From Streptococcus australis (GTDB lineage: Bacteria; Bacillota; Bacilli; Lactobacillales; Streptococcaceae): 64,000 bases of DNA. Shown piece after piece: positions 1 to 8,645 of this stretch (positions are counted from its first letter, which is position 1; each line of letters opens with the position of its first letter). Made by a program: the position numbers and the translations under genes. The notes beneath the pieces are model-generated. The model made no database searches, was not told the DNA's origin, and was given only the letters and a program-made list of their open reading frames with translations. The stretch covers positions 1-64,000 of the forward strand of contig NZ_JADNGY010000004.1 of NCBI RefSeq assembly GCF_015553625.1. The letters run 5' to 3'.

Positions 1-80
1 GAGCCCACTCAACCACTGCGTCTTGCTCGACAATCCAAAGACAATTGAGAGGCTAGGACTTTTGTCCCAGCCTCTTTGTT
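1..80 (+). repeat. Triple-hairpin dispersed repeat, copy A (cut by window edge)
   Basis: This is the right-hand part of a repeat whose complete copies lie at 13372-13551, 42133-42313 and 46070-46250. It contains the second arm of hairpin 2 (GAGCCCACTCAAC) and all of hairpin 3 (GAGGCTaGGAC tttt GTCCcAGCCTC), followed by a T-rich run. It ends about 12 bases past the stop codon of the minus-strand stress-protein gene, so it could act as that gene's downstream hairpin or as a terminator for a plus-strand gene outside the window. Confidence 0.85.
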
Positions 81-91
81 TTTTATAAAGT

Positions 92-544
92 TTATAAGGT
101 CTTTTCTGTCTCACGAACCACTAACAAATCGACTTTGGCATGGCGGAGGATGTATTCAGATGAAGATCCGACTAGTAAACGTTCAAAAGCATTGAGACCA
201 GTTGCCCCAACCATGATGAGATCAACTCCTTCTTCTTCTGGTATATCAGTCGCTAAGAGGACTTTTGGATTCCCCATTTCAATCACCGAAGCAATGTTTT
301 GGACTCCGGCTTCTTTTGCACGTTTGATATACCCTTCTAATAGTTCATTAGCTTCTGTTTGGAATCCTTCATACACCTCGGCATCAAAACTAGAGACACT
401 TTGTAAGGCGCGTGTATCAACGACATGAGCGAGAGTAAGCTTTGATCCGTTTCGCAACGCAACATTGACCCCTTTCTCAAAAGCGAGTTCAGCTTCGCGA
501 GATCCATCAACTGCAACCATGATGTTTTCGTATTTTTGAGACAT
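92..544 (-). CDS. Universal stress protein (UspA family)
   Basis: Single-domain UspA-fold protein of 150 residues. The N-terminus reads YENIMVAVDGSREAELAFEKG, the typical first strand with the VAVDGS signature, and the C-terminal half has GATGLNAFERLLVGSSSEYI, matching the ATP-binding G-2x-G-9x-G(S/T) motif. The start at 544 is chosen over an upstream in-frame codon because AAAGGAGG sits just before it; the 17 extra residues would be unlike the family. It is divergent from the aminotransferase gene. Family role: nucleotide-binding stress or dormancy protein in the cytoplasm; the specific job is unknown. A dispersed repeat lies right after its stop. Confidence 0.93.
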   Translation of the reverse strand: MSQKYENIMVAVDGSREAELAFEKGVNVALRNGSKLTLAHVVDTRALQSVSSFDAEVYEGFQTEANELLEGYIKRAKEAGVQNIASVIEMGNPKVLLATDIPEEEGVDLIMVGATGLNAFERLLVGSSSEYILRHAKVDLLVVRETEKTL

Positions 545-695
545 GTTCCGTCCTCCTTTAATGCTTGAAAACGTGAAAAAAATGGAAGAACCCATTTATG
601 TTACCTATAATTATATTTTAAACCTTTTACCATAGAAAGTAAAGGTCAAATCAGATATCTATAGGATTTCATTGAGAATGAAAGAGGTTGCTCAG

Positions 696-724
696 TTGTA
701 CTCCAGATTAACTAGTGGTATAAT
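696..724 (+). promoter_or_regulatory. Promoter of the aminotransferase gene
   Basis: TTGTAC (696-701) and TATAAT (719-724) are 17 bases apart, and TGG just before the -10 makes it an extended -10. The start codon follows 32 bases later, with GAGG as ribosome binding site. Confidence 0.75.
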
Positions 725-755
725 GGAAGCAGTTTGATAAAGTGAGGAAAAAATC

Positions 756-1970
756 ATGAAAGAATACAATAAGTCCGTCAAGCTAGAACACGTTGCTTAC
801 GATATTCGTGGTCCAGTCTTAGAAGAAGCGATGCGCATGCGGGCCAACGGGGAGAAAATCCTTCGCTTAAATACAGGAAATCCGGCTGAATTTGGGTTCA
901 CGGCTCCCGACGAAGTCATTCATGATTTGATTATGAATGCTCGGGATAGTGAAGGGTATTCGGATTCAAAAGGAATTTTTTCTGCCCGTAAGGCTATTAT
1001 GCAGTATAGCCAATTGAAAAAGATCCCGAATGTTGAGATTGATGATATCTATATCGGAAATGGTGTCAGTGAGTTGATCGTGATGTCCATGCAAGGCTTG
1101 CTGGATAATGGCGATGAAGTACTTGTGCCAATGCCAGACTATCCTCTTTGGACAGCAGCGGTCAGCCTAGCAGGTGGAAATGCAGTACACTATGTCTGTG
1201 ATGAAGAGGCTGAGTGGTATCCTGATATTGATGATATCAAGTCGAAAATCACTTCAAACACCAAGGCTATCGTCGTGATTAACCCAAATAACCCGACCGG
1301 AGCTCTCTATCCAGATGAGATTTTGTTGGAAATTGTCGAAATTGCTCGTCAACATGGTTTGATTATCTTTGCAGATGAAATTTATGATCGCTTGGTCATG
1401 GATGGTGCCAAACACACAGCCATTGCTAGTCTCGCGCCAGATTTGTTCTGTGTCAGCATGAACGGTTTGTCCAAATCACACCGCATAGCGGGCTTCCGTG
1501 TGGGCTGGATGGTCTTGTCTGGACCCAAACACCACGTGAAGGGCTATATCGAAGGTTTGAATATGCTCTCCAATATGCGTCTGTGTTCAAACGTCTTGGC
1601 CCAACAAGTGGTCCAGACTTCTTTGGGAGGCTACCAGTCAGTGGACGAACTCTTGCTTCCAGGCGGTCGAATCTACGAGCAACGGAACTTTATCTACAAG
1701 GCTATCAATGATATTCCAGGACTCTCAGCTGTCAAACCAAAAGCTGGTCTCTATATCTTCCCTAAGATTGATCGTGAAATGTACCGAGTGGATGATGATG
1801 AGCAGTTTGTCTTGAATTTCTTAAAACAAGAAAAGGTTCTCTTGGTTCACGGACGTGGATTCAACTGGAAAGAGCCGGATCATTTCCGGATTGTTTACCT
1901 TCCTCGAGTAGAAGAATTGGCTCAAATTCAAGAGAAGATGACTCGTTTCTTAAAACAATACAAACGATAA
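756..1970 (+). CDS. alaT: PLP-dependent aminotransferase, AlaT-like
   Basis: Fold-type I aminotransferase of 404 residues, full length for the AlaT/AspC class. Visible signatures are NPNNPTGALY (about 177-185), the FADEIYDRL strand (205-213) and the PLP lysine in SMNGLSKSHRIAGFRVGW (K240, followed by the phosphate-binding arginine). The closest known role is alanine:2-oxoglutarate (pyruvate) transamination, but substrate cannot be read from sequence. It sits directly upstream of codY, an arrangement I recall from other streptococci, which fits a link to branched-chain and alanine nitrogen metabolism. A terminator separates the two genes. Confidence 0.9.
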   Translation: MKEYNKSVKLEHVAYDIRGPVLEEAMRMRANGEKILRLNTGNPAEFGFTAPDEVIHDLIMNARDSEGYSDSKGIFSARKAIMQYSQLKKIPNVEIDDIYIGNGVSELIVMSMQGLLDNGDEVLVPMPDYPLWTAAVSLAGGNAVHYVCDEEAEWYPDIDDIKSKITSNTKAIVVINPNNPTGALYPDEILLEIVEIARQHGLIIFADEIYDRLVMDGAKHTAIASLAPDLFCVSMNGLSKSHRIAGFRVGWMVLSGPKHHVKGYIEGLNMLSNMRLCSNVLAQQVVQTSLGGYQSVDELLLPGGRIYEQRNFIYKAINDIPGLSAVKPKAGLYIFPKIDREMYRVDDDEQFVLNFLKQEKVLLVHGRGFNWKEPDHFRIVYLPRVEELAQIQEKMTRFLKQYKR

Positions 1971-1977
1971 GTGTAAG

Positions 1978-2008
1978 AGAAATCGCTAATAGGCGGTTTC
2001 TTTTTTTT
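1978..2008 (+). terminator. Rho-independent terminator after alaT
   Basis: AGAAATCGC taata GGCGGTTTCT forms a stem (with one G-T pair) followed by eight T. It is immediately downstream of the aminotransferase stop codon. Confidence 0.8.
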
Positions 2009-2082
2009 GAATGAATCCAGCGAATATTTTGTTACATAAGGCTAATTTTTCTGAATTGAATAGAATTGTAGAAAAAATAAAT

Positions 2083-2097
2083 AATTTTCAGATAATT
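2083..2097 (+). promoter_or_regulatory. CodY box upstream of codY
   Basis: AATTTTCAGATAATT matches the CodY consensus AATTTTCWGAAAATT at 14 of 15 positions. It lies immediately upstream of the codY -35, so it would let CodY repress its own promoter. A poorer half-match (TTTTTCTGAATT) lies about 35 bases further upstream. Confidence 0.75.
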
Positions 2098-2100
2098 TGA

Positions 2101-2129
2101 TTGAAATTCCCTCACTTATATGATATACT
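2101..2129 (+). promoter_or_regulatory. codY promoter
   Basis: TTGAAA (2101-2106) and TATACT (2124-2129) are spaced by 17 bases, with an extended -10 TGA. The CodY box lies immediately upstream. Confidence 0.75.
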
Positions 2130-2155
2130 TTAGCTGACTATATGCGAGGTTTATT

Positions 2156-2944
2156 ATGGCTAAATTATTAGAAAAAACGAGAAAAATTACATCTATCTTG
2201 AAGCGTTCTGAAGAACAGTTGCAAGATGAAATGCCTTATAATGCAATTGCCCGTCAACTGGCTGATATCATTCATTGTAACGCTTGTATTATTAATAGCA
2301 AGGGAACTCTTCTAGGTTATTTCATGCGCTACAAAACCAATAATGACCGGGTTGAGGCTTTTTTTGACAATAAAAAATTACCTGAAGATTATGCGAAAGC
2401 GGCCAGTTTAGTCTATGATACAGAGGCGAATTTAGATGTAGATCACGATTTAAGTATCTTTCCAGTAGAGACAAAGTCTGATTTTCCTGATGGGTTGACA
2501 ACGATTGCTCCCATCCATGTATCTGGGATTCGTTTGGGGTCTTTGATTATTTGGCGCAATGATAAGGAATTTGCGGATGATGATTTGATTTTGGTTGAGA
2601 TTGCTAGTACCGTAGTTGGAATTCAAATGTTGAACTTCCAACGAGAGGAAGATGAGAAAAATATTCGTCGCCGGACTGCGGTCAATATGGCTGTCAATAC
2701 CTTGTCCTATTCAGAATTGCGGGCAGTTTCCGCTATCCTTAGTGAATTGAAGGGAAATGAAGGGCAGTTAACTGCTTCCGTGATTGCGGATCGGATTGGT
2801 ATTACCCGCTCTGTGATTGTTAATGCACTGCGGAAACTGGAGTCAGCCGGTATTATTGAAAGCCGCTCTCTTGGGATGAAGGGAACCTACCTCAAAGTCT
2901 TGATCCCAGATATTTTTGAAGAAATAAAGAAAAGAGACTACTAA
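2156..2944 (+). CDS. codY: Global nutritional regulator CodY
   Basis: Full-length CodY (262 residues). The N-terminal GAF-type domain (about 1-150) binds branched-chain amino acids in this family, and the C-terminal winged helix contains the conserved stretch [20 protein letters not shown] (about 206-225), the DNA-recognition helix. Known role: repressor of amino-acid biosynthesis, transport and proteolysis genes when isoleucine, leucine and valine are plentiful. A near-perfect CodY box precedes its own promoter, so autoregulation is likely. Its stop codon overlaps the start of the next gene by one base (TAATG), so the two are translationally coupled. Confidence 0.97.
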   Translation: MAKLLEKTRKITSILKRSEEQLQDEMPYNAIARQLADIIHCNACIINSKGTLLGYFMRYKTNNDRVEAFFDNKKLPEDYAKAASLVYDTEANLDVDHDLSIFPVETKSDFPDGLTTIAPIHVSGIRLGSLIIWRNDKEFADDDLILVEIASTVVGIQMLNFQREEDEKNIRRRTAVNMAVNTLSYSELRAVSAILSELKGNEGQLTASVIADRIGITRSVIVNALRKLESAGIIESRSLGMKGTYLKVLIPDIFEEIKKRDY

Positions 2945-3513
2945 TGACTAAAGCGTTAATTTCGATTGACTACACCGTTGATTTTGTAGCGGATGAAGGT
3001 AAGCTAACGGCAGGAGCTCCTGCACAAGCTATTTCTGAGAGCATTGCCCAGGTGACCCAGCTAGCCTTTGACCAAGGGGCCTATGTCTTTTTTGCGATTG
3101 ATGCTCATGAAGTAGACGATCCCTTTCATCCAGAAAGCAAGCTCTTCCCACCTCATAATATCATTGGGACTAGTGGACGGGATTTGTATGGTCCCTTAGC
3201 TGATTTTTATCGGGAGCACAAAGCGGATCCGCGTGTTTTTTGGATGGACAAGCGTCATTATTCTGCTTTTTCAGGAACTGACTTGGATATCCGCCTCCGA
3301 GAACGTGGCGTAGATACGGTTATTTTGACGGGAGTCTTAACGGACATTTGTGTCCTTCATACAGCAGTAGATGCCTATAATCTGGGCTATCAGATCGAAG
3401 TAGTCGCGCCTGCAGTGGCGTCGCTCACTCCTGAAAATCACCAGTTTGCTTTAAATCATTTCAAACATGTTTTGGGAGCAAAAGTGGTGAATGAACAATT
3501 AGAAGAATTGTAA
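2944..3513 (+). CDS. pncA: Cysteine hydrolase of the isochorismatase family, nicotinamidase-like
   Basis: Isochorismatase-fold hydrolase of 189 residues. The catalytic triad can be placed: D9 in ISIDYTVDF, K103 in WMDKRHYSAF and C136 in GVLTDICVLHTA, with the cis-peptide VLT before it. Metal-ligand candidates are D53 and H55 in AIDAHE. The family member usually found after codY in streptococci is annotated as nicotinamidase (nicotinamide to nicotinate for NAD salvage); NadD is also encoded in this window. The start overlaps the codY stop. Substrate is inferred from family and context only. Confidence 0.85.
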   Translation: MTKALISIDYTVDFVADEGKLTAGAPAQAISESIAQVTQLAFDQGAYVFFAIDAHEVDDPFHPESKLFPPHNIIGTSGRDLYGPLADFYREHKADPRVFWMDKRHYSAFSGTDLDIRLRERGVDTVILTGVLTDICVLHTAVDAYNLGYQIEVVAPAVASLTPENHQFALNHFKHVLGAKVVNEQLEEL

Positions 3514-3517
3514 GATT

Positions 3518-3569
3518 AGAGTTCGAGGAGAATGGCCTAATGCCTAGCCTTCCTCGGACTCTATTTTCT
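3518..3569 (+). terminator. Terminator after the codY-pncA unit
   Basis: AGAGTTCGAGGA pairs with TCCTCGGACTCT across a loop of about 21 bases, followed by ATTTTCTT. It separates codY-pncA from gatCAB. Confidence 0.7.
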
Positions 3570-3649
3570 TGCCAAACTACCGCATAAATACTAAAAATAT
3601 GGTAAAATAGAGGGTATTGAAAAATCATCATTTCACGAAAGGAAGCAAG

Positions 3650-3952
3650 ATGAAAATTACGCAAGAAGAGGTAACCCACGTTGCCAATCTTTCAAAATTG
3701 AAATTCTCTCCAGAAGAGACAGCTGAGTTTGCGACAACCTTGTCTAAGATTGTCGACATGGTGGAATTGTTGGAAGAAGTGGACACAACCGGCGTTGCCC
3801 CAACAACGACTATGGCGGATCGTAAGACCGTATTGCGTCCGGATGTTGCTGAAAAAGGGACAAACCGTGACCGCTTGTTTAAAAATGTACCTGAAAAAGA
3901 TAATTACTACATCAAGGTACCAGCTATCCTAGAAGATGGAGGAGATGCCTAA
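3650..3952 (+). CDS. gatC: Asp-tRNA(Asn)/Glu-tRNA(Gln) amidotransferase subunit C
   Basis: GatC of 100 residues, the usual family length. It stabilises GatA and bridges it to GatB in the complex that amidates Glu-tRNA(Gln) or Asp-tRNA(Asn). The N-terminal [18 protein letters not shown] and the C-terminal proline-rich LRPDVAEKG segment are typical. The start at 3650 is chosen over one 33 bases upstream because GAAAGGA precedes it and the family begins at MKIT. An extended -10 (TGGTAAAAT, 3600-3608) lies upstream. The stop overlaps the gatA start (TAATG). Confidence 0.96.
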   Translation: MKITQEEVTHVANLSKLKFSPEETAEFATTLSKIVDMVELLEEVDTTGVAPTTTMADRKTVLRPDVAEKGTNRDRLFKNVPEKDNYYIKVPAILEDGGDA

Positions 3953-5418
3953 TGTCATTCAACCATAAAACCATTGAAGAGTTGCACGACCTCCTTATCT
4001 CTAAGGAAATTTCAGCAACGGAATTGACACAAGCGACGCTTGATGATATCAAGGCGCGTGAAGAAGCAGTCAATGCCTTTGTAACGGTGGCCGAAGAAGC
4101 TGCCCTTGCGCAAGCCAAGGCCATTGATGAAAAAGGAATCGATGCAGACAACCTCCTGTCAGGGATTCCACTCGCTGTCAAAGACAATATCTCAACAGAT
4201 GGCATCTTGACTACTGCGGCATCAAAAATGCTCTACAACTACGAGCCAATCTTTGATGCGACAGCTGTTGCCAATGCCAAAGCCAAAGATATGATTGTCA
4301 TCGGGAAGACCAACATGGATGAATTTGCCATGGGTGGATCTGGAGAAACTTCTTACTATGGACCAACCAAGAATGCTTGGGACCACAGCAAGGTGCCTGG
4401 TGGATCTTCTAGTGGTTCAGCAGCTTCTGTCGCTTCAGGGCAAGTCCGTTTGTCCCTTGGTTCAGATACAGGTGGTTCTATCCGTCAACCGGCTGCCTTC
4501 AACGGGATTGTTGGTCTCAAACCAACTTATGGAACGGTTTCCCGTTTTGGTCTCATTGCCTTTGGTAGCTCACTCGACCAAATTGGACCATTTGCACCAA
4601 CTGTCAAGGAAAATGCCCTCTTGCTCAATGTCATTGCCAGTGAAGATGCTAAGGATTCAACTTCAGCGCCAGTGCGCGTAGCAGACTTTACTTCTAAGAT
4701 TGGTCAAGACATCAAAGGCATGAAGATTGCCCTTCCAAAGGAATACCTCGGTGAAGGGATCGACCCAGAAGTCAAAGAAACTATCCTTAATGCGGCCAAA
4801 CACTTTGAAAAATTGGGAGCAACTGTCGAAGAAGTTAGCCTTCCACACTCTAAATATGGGGTTGCCGTTTACTACATCATCGCTTCATCTGAAGCTTCTT
4901 CAAACTTGCAACGTTTCGATGGGATTCGCTATGGTTTCCGTGCGGAAGATGCTAAAAACTTGGATGATATCTACGTGAACACTCGTAGTCAAGGCTTTGG
5001 TGATGAGGTCAAACGCCGGATCATGCTTGGTACCTTTAGTTTGTCATCTGGTTACTACGATGCTTACTACAAGAAAGCTGGTCAAGTCCGTACCCTTATT
5101 ATCCAAGACTTCGAAAAAGTCTTTGCGGATTACGACCTTATCCTTGGTCCAACAGCTCCAAGTGTAGCCTTTGATTTGGATTCGCTCAACCATGACCCGG
5201 TTGCCATGTACTTGGCGGACCTCTTGACTATTCCAGTCAACTTGGCAGGTCTCCCAGGGATTTCGATTCCTGCAGGTTTTGCTCAAGGTCTTCCAGTTGG
5301 TTTGCAGTTGATCGGTCCTAAGTATTCTGAAGAAACCATCTACCAAGCTGCAGCTGCCTTTGAAGCAACGACGGATTACCACAAGCAACAACCCCTTATT
5401 TTCGGAGGTGACAATTAA
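3952..5418 (+). CDS. gatA: Glutamyl-tRNA(Gln) amidotransferase subunit A
   Basis: Amidase-signature enzyme of 488 residues that frees ammonia from glutamine for transamidation. The Ser-cisSer-Lys catalytic set is visible: K77 in PLAVKDNIS, the serines of [15 protein letters not shown] (about 152-153) and the nucleophile in [11 protein letters not shown] (S176). Family length is about 485-490, so the gene is complete. It overlaps gatC and gatB by one base on each side, forming a tightly coupled operon expected to make the subunits in equal amounts. Confidence 0.98.
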   Translation: MSFNHKTIEELHDLLISKEISATELTQATLDDIKAREEAVNAFVTVAEEAALAQAKAIDEKGIDADNLLSGIPLAVKDNISTDGILTTAASKMLYNYEPIFDATAVANAKAKDMIVIGKTNMDEFAMGGSGETSYYGPTKNAWDHSKVPGGSSSGSAASVASGQVRLSLGSDTGGSIRQPAAFNGIVGLKPTYGTVSRFGLIAFGSSLDQIGPFAPTVKENALLLNVIASEDAKDSTSAPVRVADFTSKIGQDIKGMKIALPKEYLGEGIDPEVKETILNAAKHFEKLGATVEEVSLPHSKYGVAVYYIIASSEASSNLQRFDGIRYGFRAEDAKNLDDIYVNTRSQGFGDEVKRRIMLGTFSLSSGYYDAYYKKAGQVRTLIIQDFEKVFADYDLILGPTAPSVAFDLDSLNHDPVAMYLADLLTIPVNLAGLPGISIPAGFAQGLPVGLQLIGPKYSEETIYQAAAAFEATTDYHKQQPLIFGGDN

Positions 5419-6860
5419 TGAACTTTGAAACAGTCATCGGACTTGAAGTCCACGTTGAATTGAATACAAACTCAAAAATTTTCTCACCAACCTCTGCCCA
5501 CTTTGGGAACGAGCAAAATGCCAATACCAATGTGATCGACTGGTCTTTCCCAGGGGTGCTTCCTGTCTTGAACAAGGGTGTTGTGGATGCTGGTATCAAG
5601 GCTGCTTTGGCGCTGAATATGGATATCCATCAGCATATGCACTTTGACCGTAAGAACTACTTCTACCCTGATAATCCAAAGGCCTACCAAATTTCGCAAT
5701 TTGACGAGCCGATCGGTTATAACGGTTGGATTGAAGTACAATTAGAAGACGGCTCAACTAAGAAAATCGGGATTGAACGGGCCCACTTGGAAGAAGATGC
5801 CGGTAAGAACACCCACGGAACAGACGGCTTCTCTTATGTAGACCTTAACCGTCAAGGGGTGCCATTGATCGAAATCGTTTCTGAAGCAGATATGCGTTCT
5901 CCAGAAGAAGCCTACGCTTATTTGACAGCTTTGAAAGAAGTCATCCAATACACAGGTATTTCAGACGTCAAGATGGAAGAAGGATCGATGCGGGTCGATG
6001 CCAACATTTCCCTTCGCCCATACGGTCAAGAGGAATTTGGTACCAAGACGGAGTTGAAAAACTTGAACTCTTTCTCAAACGTCCGTAAAGGTCTTGAATA
6101 CGAAGTTGAGCGTCAAGCGAAAATCTTGCGTTCAGGTGGTGTCATTCGCCAAGAAACACGTCGTTATGATGAAGCTAACAAGAGCACGATTCTTATGCGT
6201 GTCAAAGAAGGAGCAGCGGATTACCGTTACTTCCCAGAACCAGACCTACCATTGTTTGAAATCTCAGATGAGTGGATCGAGGAAATGCGTACGGAGTTGC
6301 CAGAGTTTCCAAAAGACCGTCGTTCTCGCTACGTGGCAGAGCTTGGCTTGTCTGACTATGATGCTAACCAATTGACAGCGACGAAAGTCACTTCTGACTT
6401 CTTTGAAGCAGCCGTAGCCCTTGGTGGCGATGCCAAACAAGTGTCTAACTGGCTCCAAGGGGAAGTGGCACAATTCTTGAATGCAGAAGGCAAAACGCTG
6501 GAAGAAATCCAATTGACACCAGAAAATTTGGTCGAAATGATTGCTATCATCGAAGATGGAACCATTTCTTCTAAGATTGCCAAGAAAGTCTTTGTTCACT
6601 TGGCGAAAAACGGTGGTGGCGCACGTGAATACGTTGAAAAAGCTGGTTTGGTACAGATTTCAGATCCTGAAGTCTTGATCCCAATCATCCACCAAGTCTT
6701 TGCAGACAATGAAGCAGCCGTAGCTGACTTCAAGTCAGGGAAGCGGAATGCGGACAAGGCCTTCACCGGCTTCCTCATGAAAGCAACTAAAGGCCAAGCC
6801 AACCCACAAGTAGCCCTTAAGTTACTTGCCCAAGAATTGGCGAAGTTGAAAGAAGAGTAA
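5418..6860 (+). CDS. gatB: Asp/Glu-tRNA amidotransferase subunit B
   Basis: GatB of 480 residues, the kinase-like tRNA-binding subunit that phosphorylates the misacylated aminoacyl end and receives ammonia from GatA. The N-terminus [20 protein letters not shown] is the family signature, [11 protein letters not shown] and ELKNLNSF follow, and the C-terminal YqeY-like tail (about 400-480) ends in [11 protein letters not shown]. It ends the operon and is followed by a good terminator. Streptococci lacking GlnRS depend on this complex. Confidence 0.98.
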   Translation: MNFETVIGLEVHVELNTNSKIFSPTSAHFGNEQNANTNVIDWSFPGVLPVLNKGVVDAGIKAALALNMDIHQHMHFDRKNYFYPDNPKAYQISQFDEPIGYNGWIEVQLEDGSTKKIGIERAHLEEDAGKNTHGTDGFSYVDLNRQGVPLIEIVSEADMRSPEEAYAYLTALKEVIQYTGISDVKMEEGSMRVDANISLRPYGQEEFGTKTELKNLNSFSNVRKGLEYEVERQAKILRSGGVIRQETRRYDEANKSTILMRVKEGAADYRYFPEPDLPLFEISDEWIEEMRTELPEFPKDRRSRYVAELGLSDYDANQLTATKVTSDFFEAAVALGGDAKQVSNWLQGEVAQFLNAEGKTLEEIQLTPENLVEMIAIIEDGTISSKIAKKVFVHLAKNGGGAREYVEKAGLVQISDPEVLIPIIHQVFADNEAAVADFKSGKRNADKAFTGFLMKATKGQANPQVALKLLAQELAKLKEE

Positions 6861-6864
6861 TAGA

Positions 6865-6893
6865 GAAAAAAACCAGCCGAGAGGTTGGTTTTT
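6865..6893 (+). terminator. Terminator of gatCAB
   Basis: AAAAACCAgCC gaga GGtTGGTTTTT forms an A/T-flanked hairpin starting a few bases after the gatB stop. Confidence 0.85.
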
Positions 6894-6960
6894 ACTATCC
6901 ATAAAATTGTGTTAGAATAGGAAAGATCATTACATATCAACTGGCATTAGGAGGAGTTAC

Positions 6961-7341
6961 ATGAACAAATTTTTAAGAGTCTTATTTGTCCTGGTTATCA
7001 TCGCCATGTCTGGAGCGATTGTCTTCCAGTTGTTCTTTCCATCTTATATGGGAAGTCATTCGGGATATGGTGTTTCTATCGGTTGGCAACGGGAGATTGG
7101 GATTTGGAATGTGGCAGTTCTTGTGATTCTCATTGCTGTTAATCTCAAATATGATTGGTTTTATCTTCGTACGGTTTTATTGGCCTTGATCATTGGTGGG
7201 CTTGGGATTGGGACCAATCATTTATTTGCTTATCTCAACTATCATTTGCCAGTAAATGCTATTGGAGCTTTTGAAAATTATCTTCTTGTTCTGGGATGGA
7301 TTGTCGGTTGGAAATTAGAGTCATCTCGGGCCGATAATTAA
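6961..7341 (+). CDS. Small four-helix membrane protein, function unknown
   Basis: I do not recognise a named family with certainty. The 126-residue product has four clear hydrophobic stretches: about 6-27 (LRVLFVLVIIAMSGAIVFQLF), 48-64, 69-90 and 101-118, with a conserved-looking WQREIGIWN between the first two. The ribosome binding site (AGGAGGAG) and ATG are good. It stands alone between the gatB terminator and the bdh promoter. It is probably an integral inner-membrane protein; nothing in the context assigns a role. Confidence 0.8.
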   Translation: MNKFLRVLFVLVIIAMSGAIVFQLFFPSYMGSHSGYGVSIGWQREIGIWNVAVLVILIAVNLKYDWFYLRTVLLALIIGGLGIGTNHLFAYLNYHLPVNAIGAFENYLLVLGWIVGWKLESSRADN

Positions 7342-7363
7342 GATATTAACCGTCTGTTTCTTC

Positions 7364-7392
7364 TTGACAAAGTTTGTGAAAGGGTTTACAAT
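7364..7392 (+). promoter_or_regulatory. bdh promoter with Rex box in the spacer
   Basis: TTGACA (7364-7369) and TACAAT (7387-7392) are spaced by 17. The 18-base palindrome TTGTGAAAGGGTTTACAA (7374-7391) fills the spacer and covers most of the -10. It matches the Rex operator consensus TTGTGAAnnnnTTCACAA except for one base in the right arm. Rex releases DNA when NADH is high, so this gene should be induced by reducing conditions (inference). Confidence 0.8.
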
Positions 7393-7449
7393 ATGGTTGT
7401 CGGGTTTCCTGAAAGGGAATTGCAATTCATGGAAAAATAGGAGAATTAT

Positions 7450-8490
7450 ATGGAAACAATGAAAGCTGCTCGCTGGCATGGCAAGAAGGACGTTCGTATC
7501 GAAGAAGTAGAAGTCCCTAAAGTACAACCTCATCAAGTAAAGGTTGCGGTCAAATTCACAGGAATCTGTGGGACAGACTTGCATGAATACTTGGATGGGC
7601 CAATCTTTATTCCAACAGAGGAGCATGTTTATTCTGGTCAAAAAGCACCCGTTACCCTCGGTCACGAGTTTGCTGGAGAAATTGTTGAGGTTGGAAGCGA
7701 TGTGACTCGTGTTAAAGTCGGTGATCGTGTGACGATTGAACCAATTTTGGCAAAACACAACTTAATTTGTGACTACAACCTTGATCCAAACTTGAACTTC
7801 GTCGGTCTTGCGGCAGATGGTGGGTTTGCTAAATACTGTGTCCTAGATGGAGATTTAGTCCATGTGATTCCAGATAGCTTGAGTTATGAGCAAGCAGCAC
7901 TTACAGAACCTGCTGCTGTGGCTGTTTATGCAGTTCGTCAATCTGCTTTGAAAACAGGGGATACAGCTGTTATCTTTGGTTTAGGTCCAATCGGTCTCTT
8001 GATCGTGGAAGCCCTTCGTGCAGCAGGAGCATCAAAAATCTATGCAGTTGAATTGTCTCCTGAACGTCAAGCAAAAGCAGAAGAGCTAGGTGCCATTGTA
8101 GTTCGTCCAGAAGAAGGTGAATCAATCGTGGAAGCCATCCATCGCTTGACGGATGGTGGAGCGGATGTGTCTTATGAAGTAACAGGGGTTCCTGTTGTTC
8201 TTGGACAAGCTCTTGCAGCAGTTCATAAGGCTGGTGAGTGTATGGTTGTTTCTATTTGGGAACGCGAAGCAAGCATCAATCCAAATGAATTTGCCATTCA
8301 AGAAAAGACTCTTAAAGGGATTATCGCTTATCGCCACATCTTCCCTAAAGTATTGGAATTGATGGAACAAGGCTATTTTTCTGCTGAAAAATTGGTGACC
8401 AAGAAAATTAAATTGGAAAATATCGTTGAAGAAGGATTTGTTGAATTAACACAAGACAAGGCCCAAATTAAGATTTTAGTTGAGCCATAA
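7450..8490 (+). CDS. bdh: Medium-chain dehydrogenase, 2,3-butanediol dehydrogenase-like
   Basis: MDR-family dehydrogenase of 346 residues. The catalytic zinc ligands are present (C40 in TGICGTDLHEY, H72-E73 in GHEFAGE), and the Rossmann motif GLGPIGLL (about 177-184) is followed by an acidic residue (YAVELS), favouring NAD(H). The overall pattern is closest to (R,R)-butanediol/acetoin reductases, which reoxidise NADH in mixed-acid fermenters. The structural-zinc lobe, usually four cysteines in a row after GDRV..EP, is replaced by AKHNLICDYNLDPNLNF (101-117) with one cysteine, so the second zinc is lost. A Rex-type operator sits in the promoter, matching a redox-balancing role. Confidence 0.85.
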   Translation: METMKAARWHGKKDVRIEEVEVPKVQPHQVKVAVKFTGICGTDLHEYLDGPIFIPTEEHVYSGQKAPVTLGHEFAGEIVEVGSDVTRVKVGDRVTIEPILAKHNLICDYNLDPNLNFVGLAADGGFAKYCVLDGDLVHVIPDSLSYEQAALTEPAAVAVYAVRQSALKTGDTAVIFGLGPIGLLIVEALRAAGASKIYAVELSPERQAKAEELGAIVVRPEEGESIVEAIHRLTDGGADVSYEVTGVPVVLGQALAAVHKAGECMVVSIWEREASINPNEFAIQEKTLKGIIAYRHIFPKVLELMEQGYFSAEKLVTKKIKLENIVEEGFVELTQDKAQIKILVEP

Positions 8491-8513
8491 TCTACCATAC
8501 TTTTAGAATATAA

Positions 8514-8538
8514 CCAGTCCATTTGGACTGGTTTTTTT
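8514..8538 (+). terminator. Terminator after bdh
   Basis: CCAGTCC attt GGACTGG is followed by seven T: a compact perfect hairpin 23 bases after the stop codon. Confidence 0.9.
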
Positions 8539-8575
8539 AATGAGGGAGAACAATAGAAAAAGGTAGTATAAATTA

Positions 8576-8589
8576 CGAAAACGCTTGCA
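8576..8589 (+). promoter_or_regulatory. cre (CcpA) site over the pulA -35
   Basis: CGAAAACGCTTGCA fits the catabolite-responsive consensus TGWAARCGYTWNCW at 13 of 14 positions. It overlaps the -35 hexamer, a position expected to give repression on rapidly used sugars. Confidence 0.8.
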
Positions 8590-8613
8590 TAAATAATTTT
8601 AACATGCTATACT
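8585..8613 (+). promoter_or_regulatory. pulA promoter
   Basis: TTGCAT (8585-8590) and TATACT (8608-8613) are spaced by 17, with a TGC extended -10. The ribosome binding site AAGGAGA precedes the ATG at 8646. Confidence 0.8.
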
Positions 8614-8645
8614 GGTTGAACACTAATCATTTTAAGGAGACATTT

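Noticed and set aside
8604-8645. Upstream in-frame start for the pullulanase
   Set aside because: The ATG lies over the -10 element, and the next ATG has a good ribosome binding site and gives a proper YSIRK-type signal peptide.
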